A stretch of 64,000 nucleotides of DNA from Ursus arctos (GCF_023065955.2 NW_026622786.1:42952938-43016937), one strand, 5' to 3'; positions 45,125 through 56,395 are shown, numbered from the stretch's first letter. Numbers and translations: made by a program. Notes: generated by a model from the sequence alone, not told the origin.

Positions 45125-45275
45125 GAGGAAATCAGCATGGTGAAGTGGAAAGAATTCAGGCTTTGCATTCAGACTGACCTGGACTTAAATCCCACTTCCG
45201 CCACTTACTGCTTATGAAGTTTGGAAATACTGCCTACTTTGCAGTTTTGATATGAAAATTATCAATCACATGTAT
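45125..45275 (+). repeat. MIR SINE
   Basis: CAGCATGGTGAAGTGGAAAG, GGCTTTGCATTCAGACTGACC, TAAATCCCACTTCCGCCACTTACTG and TACTGCCTACTTTGCAG. Confidence 0.6.
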
Positions 45276-45384
45276 GACTACCTGATTTGTTCTTTGTTTT
45301 ATTCACTATTCAAAAGGCATGATGCTTGTTCAACTTCAGTAATCGAAGAAATATAAATTAAAACAATATGCAGTATATAGGGAA

Positions 45385-46345
45385 CCAAATTAGGCACATT
45401 GTTCCTTTTTACATAAAACTTAAAGTCTAGTGTGTTTAGATACACATTAATCAAATGAGAACAAATACATTAAAAGTTGCCACTGTGATAAATGCTAGAC
45501 AGGTTAGTCTCACGATCCTGGTCAAGTAGAAAGCTGTGGAAGAGTTCCCCAGGGAAAGAGGGGAAAGACAAACATTCTAGAAGAGAAATTGGCATGGGCA
45601 GTGGCTGGGGAGTGTGGCAAGTGAGCAGAACAGAGAACAAAGGGCAGGGTGACAGGTGTGCCTAGAAAGATGCGCAAGTACCACACTGCGCAGGAACTTT
45701 TGGATGAGTTCATGAGTTTGTCTTAATCCACAATATTTCCTGTTGAAAATTGTGACAAAATTATAAAAACAAGATTAGAAAGGACCCAGAGAATATGCAG
45801 TTATACTAGTCAAAAGACTAAATTAGTAGCTCAGGAGCGAGATCATAGTAGCTTCGACTAGAATGGTGATGGTGAAGAATGAGAAAAGTGGATGAAATCC
45901 AGAGACATTTAGGAGGCAGAATAGAACTTGGCTATGGAATGAATGTGAGCATTGAGAGGAATATCTACAAAGCTTATTAAATTTCCAGGGGCTCCTGGGT
46001 GGTTCAGTCAGTTGGTCAAATGACTCTTGATTTTGGCTAGGGTCATGGGATCTAGCCCCATGTTGGGCTCTATGCTCGGCACAGAGTCTGCTTATCCCTC
46101 TCCTTTACCCTGCTTTCTCTCTCTCTCTCTCTCTCAATCTCTCTAAAATGAATAAATAGATAAAATGTAAAAAAAAAAAAAAAAAAAAAAAACAGAAAGC
46201 CTACTAAATTTCTGGATTGCATAACCCAAAGCCATAAAAACAAGGTTGAATGGCAAATATTGGGAGTTTTCTATTTGGACATGTTACATCTGGGGGACCT
46301 TTTGATATCCAAAAAGAGATTTAAGTAGGAAGCTGGCACACAGTC
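45385..46345 (-). mobile_element. Antisense L2, interrupted by a Can-SINE
   Basis: ACATAAAACTTAAAGTCTAGTG, CACTGTGATAAATGCTAGACAGG, GCAGTGGCTGGGGAGTG, GGTGATGGTGAAGAATGAG, then after the SINE GTTTTCTATTTGGACATGTTAC and GATATCCAAAAAGAG are reverse-complement L2. It is about 750 bases of L2 without the SINE. The small minus-strand ORF inside is incidental. Confidence 0.55.
45988..46195 (+). mobile_element. Can-SINE, older
   Basis: GGGGCTCCTGGGTGGTTCAG, GGGTCATGGGATCTAGCCCC, a CT-dinucleotide run, AATGAATAAATAGATAAAATG and an A24 tail. The duplication AAAGCTTATTAAATTTC (45969) and AAAGCCTACTAAATTTC (46196) has two mismatches, consistent with an older insertion into L2. Confidence 0.92.
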
Positions 46346-46349
46346 AACT

Positions 46350-47190
46350 TTTAAAAATTGAATGTATTATTAATCATATTCTATAAACATTTTATAGTCA
46401 CAATAACACAAGAAACTGTCCATACCCTGTCCCATAGGTTACTATGTCCTACAGTGGACAGGGTCCTTAGTTTTGGACAACTGAATCCACTCTAGCTACT
46501 TGTAGCTGAACAGTATTTATTGAAGAAACCTGGCTAACTAAGAAAAAAATCTGTAAGAGAGCCAGAGGATTAGCCTTGGATACTACCTAGTGGTGAGCAA
46601 TTCAGGCTCACTCAGGACAAATACCCCCAAACACTCCTGGACTGTTCAGTACCTATTAAGCTTAAGAATGGGACCCCAGAACCCAGGTAGCACCAGGAGA
46701 GCAGATATCTCATCTCCGTCAACTGCTCATCAGAAAAACTGAAATCCCAATGAGTTTTGGTATGCCATTGCACATTGCTCACTTCTGCATCCAAAATGTG
46801 GGAGACTTTGTATGATGGATGTAAATGAGATAAAATGCCAGCATTGTCACTGCAAAGGAATCTAATTGAACTCTGGTTCAGGAAAGCAAGTTAGGAGAAG
46901 GCTGAATGGGTTTTGAATGAGCCAACCTACAGTATCTTTCAGGCCACCATTTGGGCCATTTTCCATTCAAACACATTTCTCTTCCCATCATTAAACTCAT
47001 AAACAACAGCATGTTTCTACCTAACATAGCACAGCCATCCCCCACACAAGCAAACCAGGCCCACCCTACCTTTTAGATGGAAAGGGGTGACAGGGCAGAG
47101 GCAGCTTTTTGCCTGTGAAATATCCATTGTTTTCTTCTTTCTTTCTAAGCCTGATTTTGTCTGGGCTGGTAATAGACCCAGCTTAAAAAA
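46350..47190. other. Unique non-coding stretch
   Basis: No named repeat or exon. 46820-46990 (AATGAGATAAAATGCCAGC, AGGAATCTAATTGAACTCTGG, TGGGCCATTTTCC) looks like possible conserved non-coding DNA. Confidence 0.35.
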
Positions 47191-47194
47191 AAAA

Positions 47195-47605
47195 AAAAAT
47201 CAACATTTCTCAGGCTCTCTTGCACATAGGATTGGCAGTGTTCTAAGTAGTGAAATGTAGGTAGAAGTTGCTGTGTAGAATTCTGGGGACTTTTTTTTTT
47301 TTTTTTTAAAGGGGTGAGGACAGATGCTGACACTTTCCATTTTTGCCTTAGTACTTCCTTTTTCTGAAAGGAAGTGCCTGAAATGTGGATGAGCTGGGAG
47401 ATGCTTTAGTGGCCATCTTGTGACCACCCCCATGAGAGAGAAGCCCAGATAACCATAGAAGCCTCAGCCCTGACACACGGACACCTCTGGCCCCGCTCTG
47501 GGTTGCCCTTCCAGGCTTACTCTCACATGAGAGGAGAGTCAGCTCCCAGGTTTTTATAAGCCATTGTCTTTGGGGGTATTCTAATACAAGCAACCAAACC
47601 CAAAT
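47195..47605 (+). mobile_element. LTR-like relic, MaLR-type
   Basis: TTTCTCAGGCTCTCTTGCACATAGG, GAAGTTGCTGTGTAGAATTCTGG, CTGAAATGTGGATGAGC, GTGGCCATCTTGTGACC and TTTTTATAAGCCATTGTCTTTGGG follow the same order as 26330-26765. A T16 tract near 47291-47306 was added later. Family uncertain. Confidence 0.4.
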
Positions 47606-47654
47606 TTCTAACCAAAATGTCTTCTCTTTGGGCTCTCATAGTCCCTCTTGCCTC

Positions 47655-48445
47655 TTCAAATCCATGTTCTACACCACAGACAAGTGATCTTTTAAAATGA
47701 AAATGACTGTATAATTTTCTCATTCAAGCCCCTTCAATGATTTCTCATTACTTGTAGAAATAATTCTACAATCTTTAGATTACCTGGTCTCTGCCTACCT
47801 CTCTGACCCCATCTCAAGGCACTTAACCCTCCTTTTTTTTTTTTTTTTAAGATTTTGTTTATTTATTTGAGAGAGAGAGCTTGGGAGCTAGCACGATTGG
47901 AGAGTGAAGGGATAGAGGGAGAGGGAGAAGCAGACTCCCCACTGAGCAGGGAGCCAGCTATGGGACTCAGTCCCAGGATCCTGAGATTATGACCTGATCT
48001 GAAGGCAGACGCTTAACTGACTGAGTCACCCAGGCACCTCAGGGACTTACCCCTCCTTCACTAGGCTCTAGGTACACCAACTTTCTTGTCAGAAGTTATT
48101 CTCAAATGCCTGCCCTTAGCAGGAAATGGTTTTCTTCTGTCTTTACTTCCTATATACTTATTAGATTGTAACTTTAAATATCCCTTTACCATATAGGTCT
48201 ATTCTGACCCCATAATTTAAAATAAGCCTCCCCTGTTAATCTCTCTTACTGTGCCATGTTATTTTCCTTCCAGGGCTCTTATCTCAGATTGTATCTACAT
48301 AAGCTTATTTCTTTACTATATGTCTCTCATTTGATCTTAACTCTATGAGGGCCAGGCCTCTATCTACATAGTTGATACTTACTACTGAGTACAGATCCTT
48401 ATACACAGTAAATGTTTAATAAATATTGGTTGAATGTTAAATGAA
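47655..48445 (+). mobile_element. Long sense L2, interrupted by a Can-SINE
   Basis: GTGATCTTTTAAAATGAAAATGAC, CCTTCAATGATTTCTCATTAC, GGTCTCTGCCTACCTCTCTGACC, then after the SINE CAAATGCCTGCCCTTAGC, GTGCCATGTTATTTTCCTTCC, AACTCTATGAGGGCCAGGCC and GTAAATGTTTAATAAATATTGG. One of the most complete L2 3' regions here. Confidence 0.7.
47834..48040 (-). mobile_element. Can-SINE, antisense
   Basis: T-tail, AAGATTTTGTTTATTTATTTG, GGAGAAGCAGACTCCCCACTGAG, GGGACTCAGTCCCAGGATCC and ACTGAGTCACCCAGGCACC. Imperfect duplication AGGCACTTAACCCTCC (47817) and AGGGACTTACCCCTCC (48041), inside the sense L2. Confidence 0.93.
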
Positions 48446-48699
48446 TTAATCTACCAGACTCTGCCAACAGCAGACATGTTTAAGCAGTTCAATCTTGTGC
48501 GTGTTCATAGTCACAGAGAGTCAAATAGAGTTAATGAGATGTTATTGTGATGAAGGACCTTAGTTATCAATAGCCAAACACAAAGCTGGAAGCGATCAGA
48601 GAGATTAAATGAGTTTTTCAAGGTTCACGGCACCTCCTTCCTCAAATTCTAAAAAATTCTAGAATTAGATAACTAACTTGTCAAGCAACTTTTATTCAT

Positions 48700-49430
48700 G
48701 TAGTTATTTTAACAAACATTTATTGAGCATTTACTATGTGCCAGACACTAGGCTGGAGAGAGGTATTAGAGATGGAAGACATATCTTGCCCTAGAAGAGT
48801 ACATACACAGATGTGGAGACAAGTGTTTCTGCAGAAGTAAGTGTAGTATCCTCTGGAACCACCAAATTGGGGCACCTAATGCAGCCGAGGAGTGTAAGAG
48901 AAGGCTTCAAGGAAAAGATGACATGTGTGTGATGTGTCGAAGATATATAGGCATTCTATAGGTTGCTGGGCATGGAGATGGGCATTTCACCCGGAAGGGA
49001 CAGCATGATACAAAGACATGGAAATTGAAACAGAAAAGCCAGAGCAAAGTGGAACACTTCTGGGAGACGCAGTTAACTCCCAACATTCCCTTGTGCCTCA
49101 GCTCAGCCATCACCACACTAGGGAACTCTCTTGACTTGGTTGTCTGGTCTTTTCCGATGGTAGAATGTACCGTACTGTATTATGATTGCTCATTTGCTTC
49201 TCTGTTTCCCACACAAGACTGCACAAAGAAATCTGTACTGAATATGTGCTAAAGGGATATTTGAGTTTGGGCAAGGACCTGATTGTGAAAGGCATAAGCA
49301 GGTGAGTTATGTGCCTGGAATTTTATTTTTGATAGATTACTATATCTGAGGAATTGCGGGCAGGTCTAATTCAGAGGGGCTGAAAATGAAGGCAGGGTGA
49401 GCGACAGAAGGATATTGAGATGAGAAACTA
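48700..49430 (-). mobile_element. Antisense L2
   Basis: AACAAACATTTATTGAGCATTTAC, TATGTGCCAGACACTAGGC, TGCCCTAGAAGAGTACATAC, CTTCAAGGAAAAGATGACATG and, farther on, GATTGTGAAAGGCATAAGC with GGAATTTTATTTTTGATAG. The part around 49070-49255 does not fit L2 and may be a separate insertion or extreme divergence. Confidence 0.55.
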
Positions 49431-49518
49431 TTTTTTCAGATCCACTTTATGCTTAAGGTAAAGTCTCTTCTGGTCACTATCTTAAAAATAATTTTCGTTA
49501 AAAAAAAACCTGGGGCGA

Positions 49519-49706
49519 GGGGCACCTGGGTGGCTCAGTCGTTAAACGTCTGCCTTTGGCTCACGGCGTGATCCCGGGGTTCTGGGATCGAGCCCTGCAT
49601 CGGGCTCCCTGCTCGGCTGGAAGCCTGCTTCTTCCTCTCCCACTTCCCCTGCTGTCTCTCTCTGTCAAATAAATAAATAAAATCTTAAAAGAAAAGAAAA
49701 GAAAAC
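49519..49706 (+). mobile_element. Can-SINE, young type
   Basis: GGGGCACCTGGGTGGCTCAG, GGCGTGATCCCGGGGTTCTG, GATCGAGCCCTGCATCGGGC, TCAAATAAATAAATAAAATC and a GAAAA tail. Duplication AACCTGGGG (49507-49515) and AACCCTGGGG (49707-49716), short and imperfect. Confidence 0.93.
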
Positions 49707-49879
49707 AACCCTGGGGGGGGCACACATGACCCAGCTTATGTCATACATCTCATAGAATGTCAACACAAATCCTTATAAGTCATTCCTTATTGCGATTTTG
49801 TAGTGGAATTCTGTAAGTAATACTGCACTTTCCCGTGCTTCCCCTCTGATGCCCAGTCTATCCCCCACCTTCTTTTCCT

Positions 49880-51280
49880 CTTCATCAACAATGGAAAAAG
49901 TCATCTGCTTTCTAAACTCAGCCGCTTCTCAAAAATGGCAAAATGTGCTTTCACTACTTGCCTAAAAATTCTCACATTGTCTGAATTTTTCATTCTGTTG
50001 ATAGCTTTTGGGCTTCTAAAATATGTTTTTTCTCTTCTTGCCCCAGCCTTGTCCCCACTCAATAAATGATGTCCTGCGCTGAACTGCTCTTTAAATGTTA
50101 AAATTTCCCTCCCTTCTCTTCCCTGTCTACACAGAACATTGTCATTGTCATTCATCTCCCAAGCTTCCAGTATAACCAGTACATCTAACTTTTAAATCAA
50201 TATTCCCTCCTCTCTGCTTCTTTCAAATGAATATATCATAGATACCTCAAGCTCAGTATATCCTAACATGATTGCATCATCTCTCTCCTCCCCATACAGC
50301 CTTCTCTTCTCCTGTATCCTTTATCTTAGGTAATAAAATCATCATACACTCAGTCAGCCATGGCATAAACCTCAAAATCATTCTCTGCTCTTCTTTCGCT
50401 CTTCCATACACTCCCCAAAATCCAGTTAATCACCAAGTCTGATTAATTTTGTCTGTAAAATAACTTTCATATTGTGGTTGTAATGATCAAAATTGTCCAA
50501 AAATGACACTGGAGGCTCACCTTCATTGTTTGGACAATTTGCTAGCTGGAACTAGAGATCCTTCTTTCAGAAAGAGGGGCTACACCCAAGCCCCACTCCC
50601 CACGGATCAAGAGGTTTTCCCCTTCTAGCAAGGCCAGCTGCCATCATCTCATGGGCCCAAGCATTCTAGGCTTTGAAGAGCTAGCATTCCTGGTCAGTTC
50701 CCAACTCCAGGCACCTCAAGTTCAGACAGTCTCATACTGGGCAGCCTGCAAAGCAAGGCTATTTTCTCAAGCTTGTCCTAGAAAGACAGAGACCCATGGC
50801 TGAGTGGGGGGCATCTTTTCCACTGGAACATAGACCGAAAATGCATGTCCAGCTGAGCATAAAGCCCAGCGTCCCTTTCTGTGGAACCATGTTAAGATCC
50901 AGAGACCTTCACCCTTTCTTGACTTCTTGATCCAGCTTGTAAGTTATCCTTTCCCCAGTGAAGGCTGTTCCTAAACCCTTGCCATATACCCTTATAAAAT
51001 ATATCCCAAACCATTGTAAAGAACAGGAAAGAAGCCACAAGGGACCCAGCTGGCATGTCACAGTTCCTCTCTATCTTAAAGCAGTATCTTTTGTTAAATC
51101 CTCATTACCTCTCCCCTGGAATACTGCCTGCTAACTGAACTCCTGCCTCAGGTCTTGCCCCTTTTCATTCTAACCTTCACATACTGTCTCAGGGTAAATT
51201 TAAAATGAAAATCTGATCACCTACTCCCCCTTTTAAATCTTTTAGTAGCAACATAGGGCCTATAATAGTGTTTTTCTTTC
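49880..51280 (+). mobile_element. Sense L2 interrupted by about 600 bp of foreign sequence
   Basis: Left part (to about 50466): CATTTATCTCCCAAGC-type text, AAAATCATTCTCTGCTC, AAAATCCAGTTAATCACCAAGTCTG. Right part (from about 51080): ACTGCCTGCTAACTGAACTCC, GCCTCAGGTCTTGCCCC, TTAAAATGAAAATCTGATCACC. These are adjacent parts of the L2 consensus; the segment between is not L2. Confidence 0.5.
50467..51080. repeat. Unidentified insert within L2
   Basis: About 600 bases of moderate GC with no similarity I can name. It carries a perfect 12-bp inverted repeat near its left end, AAATTGTCCAAA (50490-50501) and TTTGGACAATTT (50529-50540). Candidate boundaries TGTGGTTG (50473) and CATGTCACA (about 51061) would give LTR-like TG...CA ends, but no target duplication is evident. 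Confidence 0.35.
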
Positions 51281-52420
51281 AAAGGAAAAAAAATTCTTTC
51301 AGACTCCCAGTGTTGACTTAAATTATTTATTATAATATTAACAGAACCTATAGATAAATAAGCCTAGTATAGTATAACTTCTTTTTCTCATAGATAATAT
51401 ACAAATCTAAATCCAAAAATAAATACACAATTGAATATAAACAACACTATAAAGCCAATACAATTCTAATTAACAGCATTAATTTAATGTGAAAGATTAA
51501 TAGTAGAAATACAAAGCTAAATCTTTCTATATTTCTATGTTCTTTCTTTAATCTGTTTCTGGATCTTAAATTTAAACATAATAAGGAGGACAACTTTATT
51601 TATTCAAGGATGCTGCCCATAATAGTATTAAGTAACATCACCATATTTTTTACTATTTTAGTATATTCAGACCACCTATTTATTCTAATTCTGCCTGTAT
51701 CATAATCATCAATTGTCAACTTTAATGAATGGTCCCTTGATCCCTCTGAAGCTAAATTAGTAATTTAAAAGTAAAGTGATCATTATGGCATATATAAATC
51801 TGTATTAAATTATTACTTAATCCAACTATTATTGGACTTGTGAATGGGAAAATCATATTTGAAGTTTTTTGTTTCTTATTGTTGTTGAAAAATATTCATG
51901 GCCACAACACAGAACAAGTGGAAAGATGTCAGTAAAGACTGGAAATGACTCATTCAAACCATTTTGAAATGACTTGACCATAAATCAAAGTTTCTATCAT
52001 TGTTTCCATTTTGTCTTAAATTTAGAAGTCTATTCAATCTAAACAAAAGCACCTTTGTACAGTGTCCCATGATGTTGCATGGCCTTTATTTAATAAATCT
52101 GTCTCAGATCATTTGTTATAAACCAGAAACACCAAAGGGCACGTCATTCCCCCCCATGCAATATTGTTTTTATGATCTCACATTAGAGCCGCAATTTACT
52201 GTCTAACTAAAATGAAAGTCATATTCTAAGATGTGTTTTATTTCAATTATCAATGAGAAAGAAACATTTTTTCATAATAAGTGATAAAATAATTCAACAG
52301 AAACACAATGAATTCAGTGTAGGACAATTGTCATTTTGCCAGCAGGCTGTGGATGTAACCCCATAAAAGCAAATCAAATCACTAACACATCAGAAGTTGA
52401 AAACTGTCACTTTAGGTCAG
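51281..52420. other. Unique AT-rich stretch
   Basis: No repeat recognised. 52040-52400 (GGCCTTTATTTAATAAATCTG, CATGCAATATTGTTTTTATG, TCAATTATCAATGAG) is a candidate conserved non-coding block. A 67-codon ORF at 52000-52206 has no family. Confidence 0.35.
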
Positions 52421-52423
52421 GGT

Positions 52424-52663
52424 TGCAACCTGGTGGTACAGTGTTTTGTTTGGCCTGCACAGAATTGTTTTTTACAATCAGACTTGAATACTTTTTAAAA
52501 TGAGGCAAGTAATTGGGGCTTCCGGCCTGGTAGACACATAGAGGTGCTGGGAGAGTGGCGCCCTAGTGGGCACGGAAGCTACACTCCCTTTCCATACCTC
52601 ACCCTCTGCATCTGGCTTGTCCATCTGGCTCTTCCTGAGCTATGCCATTTTATAATCATCCAG
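52424..52663 (+). repeat. hAT-like scrap and LTR-like fragment hosting the pseudogene
   Basis: 52424-52500 (GGTTGCAACCTGGTGGTAC, TTTGGCCTGCACAG) looks like a hAT-Charlie scrap. 52510-52663 (CATACCTCACCCTCTGCATC, TTGTCCATCTGGCTCTTCC, TATGCCATTTTATAATCA) resembles the 3' part of a dispersed LTR-like repeat with a decayed poly(A) signal. Names uncertain. Confidence 0.35.
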
Positions 52664-53091
52664 TGATCTTGGCCCAGCAGAATGGTGGCAGAAGAAGAAG
52701 GGCCTTTCTGCCATCAACAAGGTAGTGACCACAGAACACACCATCAACATTCACAAGTGCATCCATGGAGTGGGTTTCAAGAAGTGTGCCCCCTGGGCAC
52801 TCAAAGAGATCCAGAAATTTGCCATGGAGTGAGATGGGAACTCCAGATGGACACATTGACACCAGGCTCAATGAAGCTGTCTGGGCCAAAGGAATAAGGA
52901 ATGTTCCATACCATATTGGTGTGCCATTGCTGGAGGATGAAGATTTACCAAACAAGCTCTATACGGTGGTTGGTTACCTAGGTACCTGTCACCACTGTTA
53001 AAATTCTACAGTTAATGTGGATGAGAATGAACCACTGATTGTCAAATAAAGGTATAAAACTGCAAAAAAACAAAACTAAAACAAAACAAAA
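52664..53091 (+). pseudogene. RPL31P: RPL31 processed pseudogene
   Basis: An intronless copy of the mRNA for large-subunit ribosomal protein L31 (about 125 residues in the working gene). Recognisable in order: INIHK then [47 protein letters not shown] and TVNVDEN, with the 3' UTR signal AATAAAGGTATAAAACTGC and an impure A-tail (53063-53091). The first codons are degraded. Lesions: a one-base gain at GCCATGGAGTGAG giving an in-frame stop near 52832, a 12-base loss around 52925-52936, a four-base GGTT duplication near 52972, and a four-base loss just before TTAATGTGGATGAG. It cannot make the protein. No clear target duplication was found. Confidence 0.95.
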
Positions 53092-53560
53092 GTTTGTTAA
53101 AAAGAATGTGACTTGTACTCATACGTTCATCTGCATTAAGTAAAAAGCAAAAAAAATAAATAAATGAGGTGTGTGATCTCTAATATACCATTGGCTCTAC
53201 CACTCTTGAGTGTTTTATAGCCAGTGCGATCATTTATCTGCAGAATGGACTCTACTGAGTATTCAACTCCCAGAGTGGATCTAAGGTGACAGTGTAACCA
53301 TGGGCAACAACTATGGTGGTAGTCAAAATGACACCGAATATATCTATATTCATTTTAGGGCTTTTGTGTGTTTGCTTTTGTTTTGTTTTGTTAATTTTTG
53401 TTTGTTTGTTTTGTTTTGTTTAGATTCTTATCCAAGTGGGAAAGAAAAACCTTCTCTGGGAGAAAGTTCTCATATGAAGTGTGTGCCCTCACTTCTTCTA
53501 CCCAAAGGTAAGGACTCCTTTGAGAAATACTGGCCTAGAGGATAAAACCAAATTTCTTAA
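53092..53560. other. Unassigned, with TTTTG simple repeat
   Basis: Contains the TTTTG/TTTG run at 53371-53421. Otherwise nothing recognised. Confidence 0.45.
53371..53421. repeat. TTTTG/TTTG simple repeat
   Basis: Irregular pentamer and tetramer units. Confidence 0.85.
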
Positions 53561-53564
53561 TTGA

Positions 53565-53715
53565 ATATTTATTCCATTTTAGTGCCACCTTAGTTGTTCA
53601 ACAGACCTTCCCTCCTCTCTTATCATATACTCTATCTTCCGGCCAGATCAATTGCTTGGTTTGTTTATATTTCTGTACTTGACATTATATTTTCCAAAAA
53701 TTGAAGGCCCAGGAT
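53565..53715 (+). mobile_element. L2 fragment, sense
   Basis: AGTGCCACCTTAGTTGTTC, AGACCTTCCCTCCTCTC and TGTTTATATTTCTGTACTTGAC resemble the L2 3' region. Confidence 0.4.
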
Positions 53716-54270
53716 AATGATACTTTTCTTCAAAGAGGATTTTTATTGACCTCTGCTAGGGGCTTGAGGCAATACTAATCTTGGACAACATTCATCAGAA
53801 TTTAAGCTTTGAGGTTCCCTGGACCTAGTCTCCATAAACCCAGGCTGCAAGTCCAGCAAGGTTGGCTTATTTCTGGATTCTTTTGAGACTAGCCCTTTAG
53901 GGTCCCACCTTCATGTGGAAAGATTGCTAGACTCCCCAGATGGGGTGGGTCTTAAGGTTTTATTTTTTCCCTCTCTTCTTTCAAGGCCCCCAGAACCACA
54001 ACTAGGTTCTGCAGCTGTTTCTTCCAAATAGGCAAATGTACTTGGGTCAATAGCGGTTTTGGATGCTGGGCTTCCTTCTCTGGATCCTGAGCAACTCCTA
54101 GACTGTGGCCAAGTCATTCTTGGGGTCTTGTTAGCTCTTAGGTGCTTTTAAGAAGATGCTTTTTTATTTCATCCCTCCTTTTTGTTACTGCAGCAAGAGG
54201 GTTAATTAAAATCACTTAGACTGTCATCATTAGAAGAAATTTCACTAAAAACTTCTCTAAGTCATAAATT
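53716..54270. other. Unassigned non-coding stretch
   Basis: Nothing recognised. The minus-strand ORF at 53911-54117 has no family. Confidence 0.4.
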
Positions 54271-54271
54271 T

Positions 54272-54345
54272 GGTCATCTCCAGCACCTAGTACAGTGCAA
54301 GGCATGAAGTTGATGCTCAGTAAATGTTTGCTGTTGAAAGAATCT
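54272..54345 (+). mobile_element. L2 3' end
   Basis: CATCTCCAGCACCTAGTACAGTGC, AAGGCATGAAGTTGATGCTC and AGTAAATGTTTGCTGTTG are a short, clear L2 terminus. Confidence 0.65.
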
Positions 54346-55000
54346 GTAGCAACACCTAACCTAAAGAACTATATTAAGGAAAAAAAAAGAGATAACCCAT
54401 GTAAAAACACAAATTTAAGGTGCCACTGGATAGGTCTAGCTAGACAGGTGTTGTGACCTGTCCAACATCCCAAAGCCAAGTGTGGGAAGAAATAGAAATG
54501 GAAATCAGAATTCCTGAGTCCCACTCCAGGGTTCTAGGAGAAACAATGCTCTAATGAATAACTGGCCTATGGTCTTAGAAAGGCAGATCTTCCTGGGAGT
54601 GATGGAGCTCATTGCTAATGGCCTCCTGTCAGGACAAAACTGTTTCAGTGCAACGTAACTGCTTCCCAGGATCTCTCTGGCTGCACATAAATTGACTGTC
54701 TCCTCTCAGCCTGGCGATACCGCATGGCATGCACAATCCAGTGAAACAACACACCAAATAAATGGAACGTGTGTAGCACTTTTTCAAAGAACAAAAAGGA
54801 CAAAAGGCTGGGAGAAAGGCAGTCTTTGCCTGGCCACTCTCTCTGCCTTTAAATGGAGCCTGGATCTATGTTGAATCTGACTGGGGCTATATGGTGGAAT
54901 GTGATAACAGGTTTGTTGTTGTAGCTTGAAACTTTCATCTATTAGTCTTGTGCTTCACTTGTGAAGCATGTCTTAGCTCAGATCCGCTCATCTCCACTTG
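54346..55000. other. Unassigned non-coding stretch
   Basis: Possible MIR scrap near 54445-54540 (GTGACCTGTCCAACATCCC). No exon. Confidence 0.35.
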
Positions 55001-55004
55001 CCTC

Positions 55005-55145
55005 AAAAAGTCTTTCCTGAGGGCATGCCATGTGCGCTGTGCTGGGGGCTCAGGGGTCAGGAATGTTGGTAAGACACACACAAACTTCCTTCAAAGAGAC
55101 TGCAGCACGTGTAGACAGACACAGGAACACAATTACTATATCCCA
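55005..55145 (-). mobile_element. Antisense L2 3' end
   Basis: CATGCCATGTGCGCTGTGCTGG, AGGAATGTTGGTAAGACAC and CTTCCTTCAAAGAGACTGC follow the reverse-complement L2 order. Confidence 0.5.
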
Positions 55146-55730
55146 AAGCATTTCACTATTGGTGTCCCCAAAGAATTACTTCTTTGGGGTCAGAGTGTGG
55201 GGCTATTTCTGCAGATGGGCTACTTCAACGGTTTTGGTCATAGATTACATGTTAGATCTTCAGTCCATTGAAAGTTAACACCAAGAGCAAACACTGATTT
55301 CTGTATTAGGCTTAAATTGAACTCAAACAGCGCTGACTACAGACTCAATATTTCTTAGAGCATGTGTGTGTCCTTCGGCTGGGAGTCCATTCTATTTCTC
55401 TGGACCTGATTTCTCCAACTGCCGGAAGGAAAGAGTGTTCTTAGTTGAAAATTCAGCCCTAAAGAGAAGCTGGAGACTATGCAAATCTTTTGAGAAATCT
55501 GTTTCTCACCAAATTATTCATTCACTTCTACAAATTCAAAAGCTGGGATACGTTTCAGGGAAGAAAAAAAAAAAAAGAAGAAATCTGATCAGATAAGCTT
55601 CCATGCTTTCTAGCTTTTGGGCACTAATTCACTCTGAACTGATCCAGCTTTCACCGTCTAATATTTCCACCCATCTCTAAAGGGTATAAAGAGTAGACAG
55701 TTTCTTGATTTACTGGTCAGGCAGATGGGG
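55146..55730. other. Unassigned non-coding stretch
   Basis: Nothing recognised beyond an A13 tract near 55565. Confidence 0.4.
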
Positions 55731-55733
55731 AAA

Positions 55734-55765
<32 letters not shown>

Positions 55766-55789
55766 GTGCGTGTGTGCGTGTGTGCGTGT
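55734..55789. repeat. GT microsatellite with CGTGTGTG units
   Basis: Twelve to thirteen GT units followed by CGTGTGTG octamers. Alternating purine-pyrimidine with CpG steps. The ORF over it is an artefact. Confidence 0.96.
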
Positions 55790-56087
55790 TGTGAGGGTTA
55801 TGGGAAAGACAGTGGGAATAAAATCTACCTTGAACAAAAATAATGCATATCTAAAGTGGATCTGGCATTTGACACTGAGCAGGATGAATTTTCTGCACCG
55901 TATTTGATATAAATGGGAAAATGGAGGGAGGGGAATGGTGCTGTGTCAGCATATGGATTGCAAATGCAATAAAGATGGTATCTGAAACTAAGGAGGGGAA
56001 ATGGGAAACAGTTTAAAACATTCTGAGTGGAAAAAGGAAAAGCAGGGATAGTTGTCTAAGCGGACAAAAATAAATGTGAATCAGAAA

Positions 56088-56210
56088 AGGAAGGAAGCAA
56101 GAGAGGAGGGAATGGGAAGAAAGAGAAGGAGGATGGTGGACAGAGAGAGGCAGAGAGAGACAGAGGGAGACAGAGAGAGACAGAGAAGGAGACAAAAACA
56201 AAGAAAAAGA
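56088..56210. repeat. Purine-rich (GA/GACA) low-complexity tract
   Basis: An almost pure A/G strand with GAGACAGAGA units. Confidence 0.9.
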
Positions 56211-56249
56211 CTTGCTTTGCTATAGACACTGTTCAGTACTTACCAAGTC

Positions 56250-56395
56250 TTGACAACAACTCTGCAAAGTAGACACTATCCCTATTCTACAGATGAGGAC
56301 ACTGAGGCTTTGGGGATACAGCTAGCTGGCCCGAGGTCACACAGCTAGAGTGATGGAGTTGGAATTTAAAATTAAATCCACCAAACTCTGAGGCC
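56250..56395 (-). repeat. MIR, antisense
   Basis: ACAACTCTGCAAAGTAGACAC, CTATTCTACAGATGAGGACACTGAGGC, CCGAGGTCACACAGCTAGAG and AACTCTGAGGCCTG. Confidence 0.65.

Noticed and set aside
52656..52955. 99-codon minus-strand ORF
   Set aside because: It is the antisense shadow of the RPL31 pseudogene.
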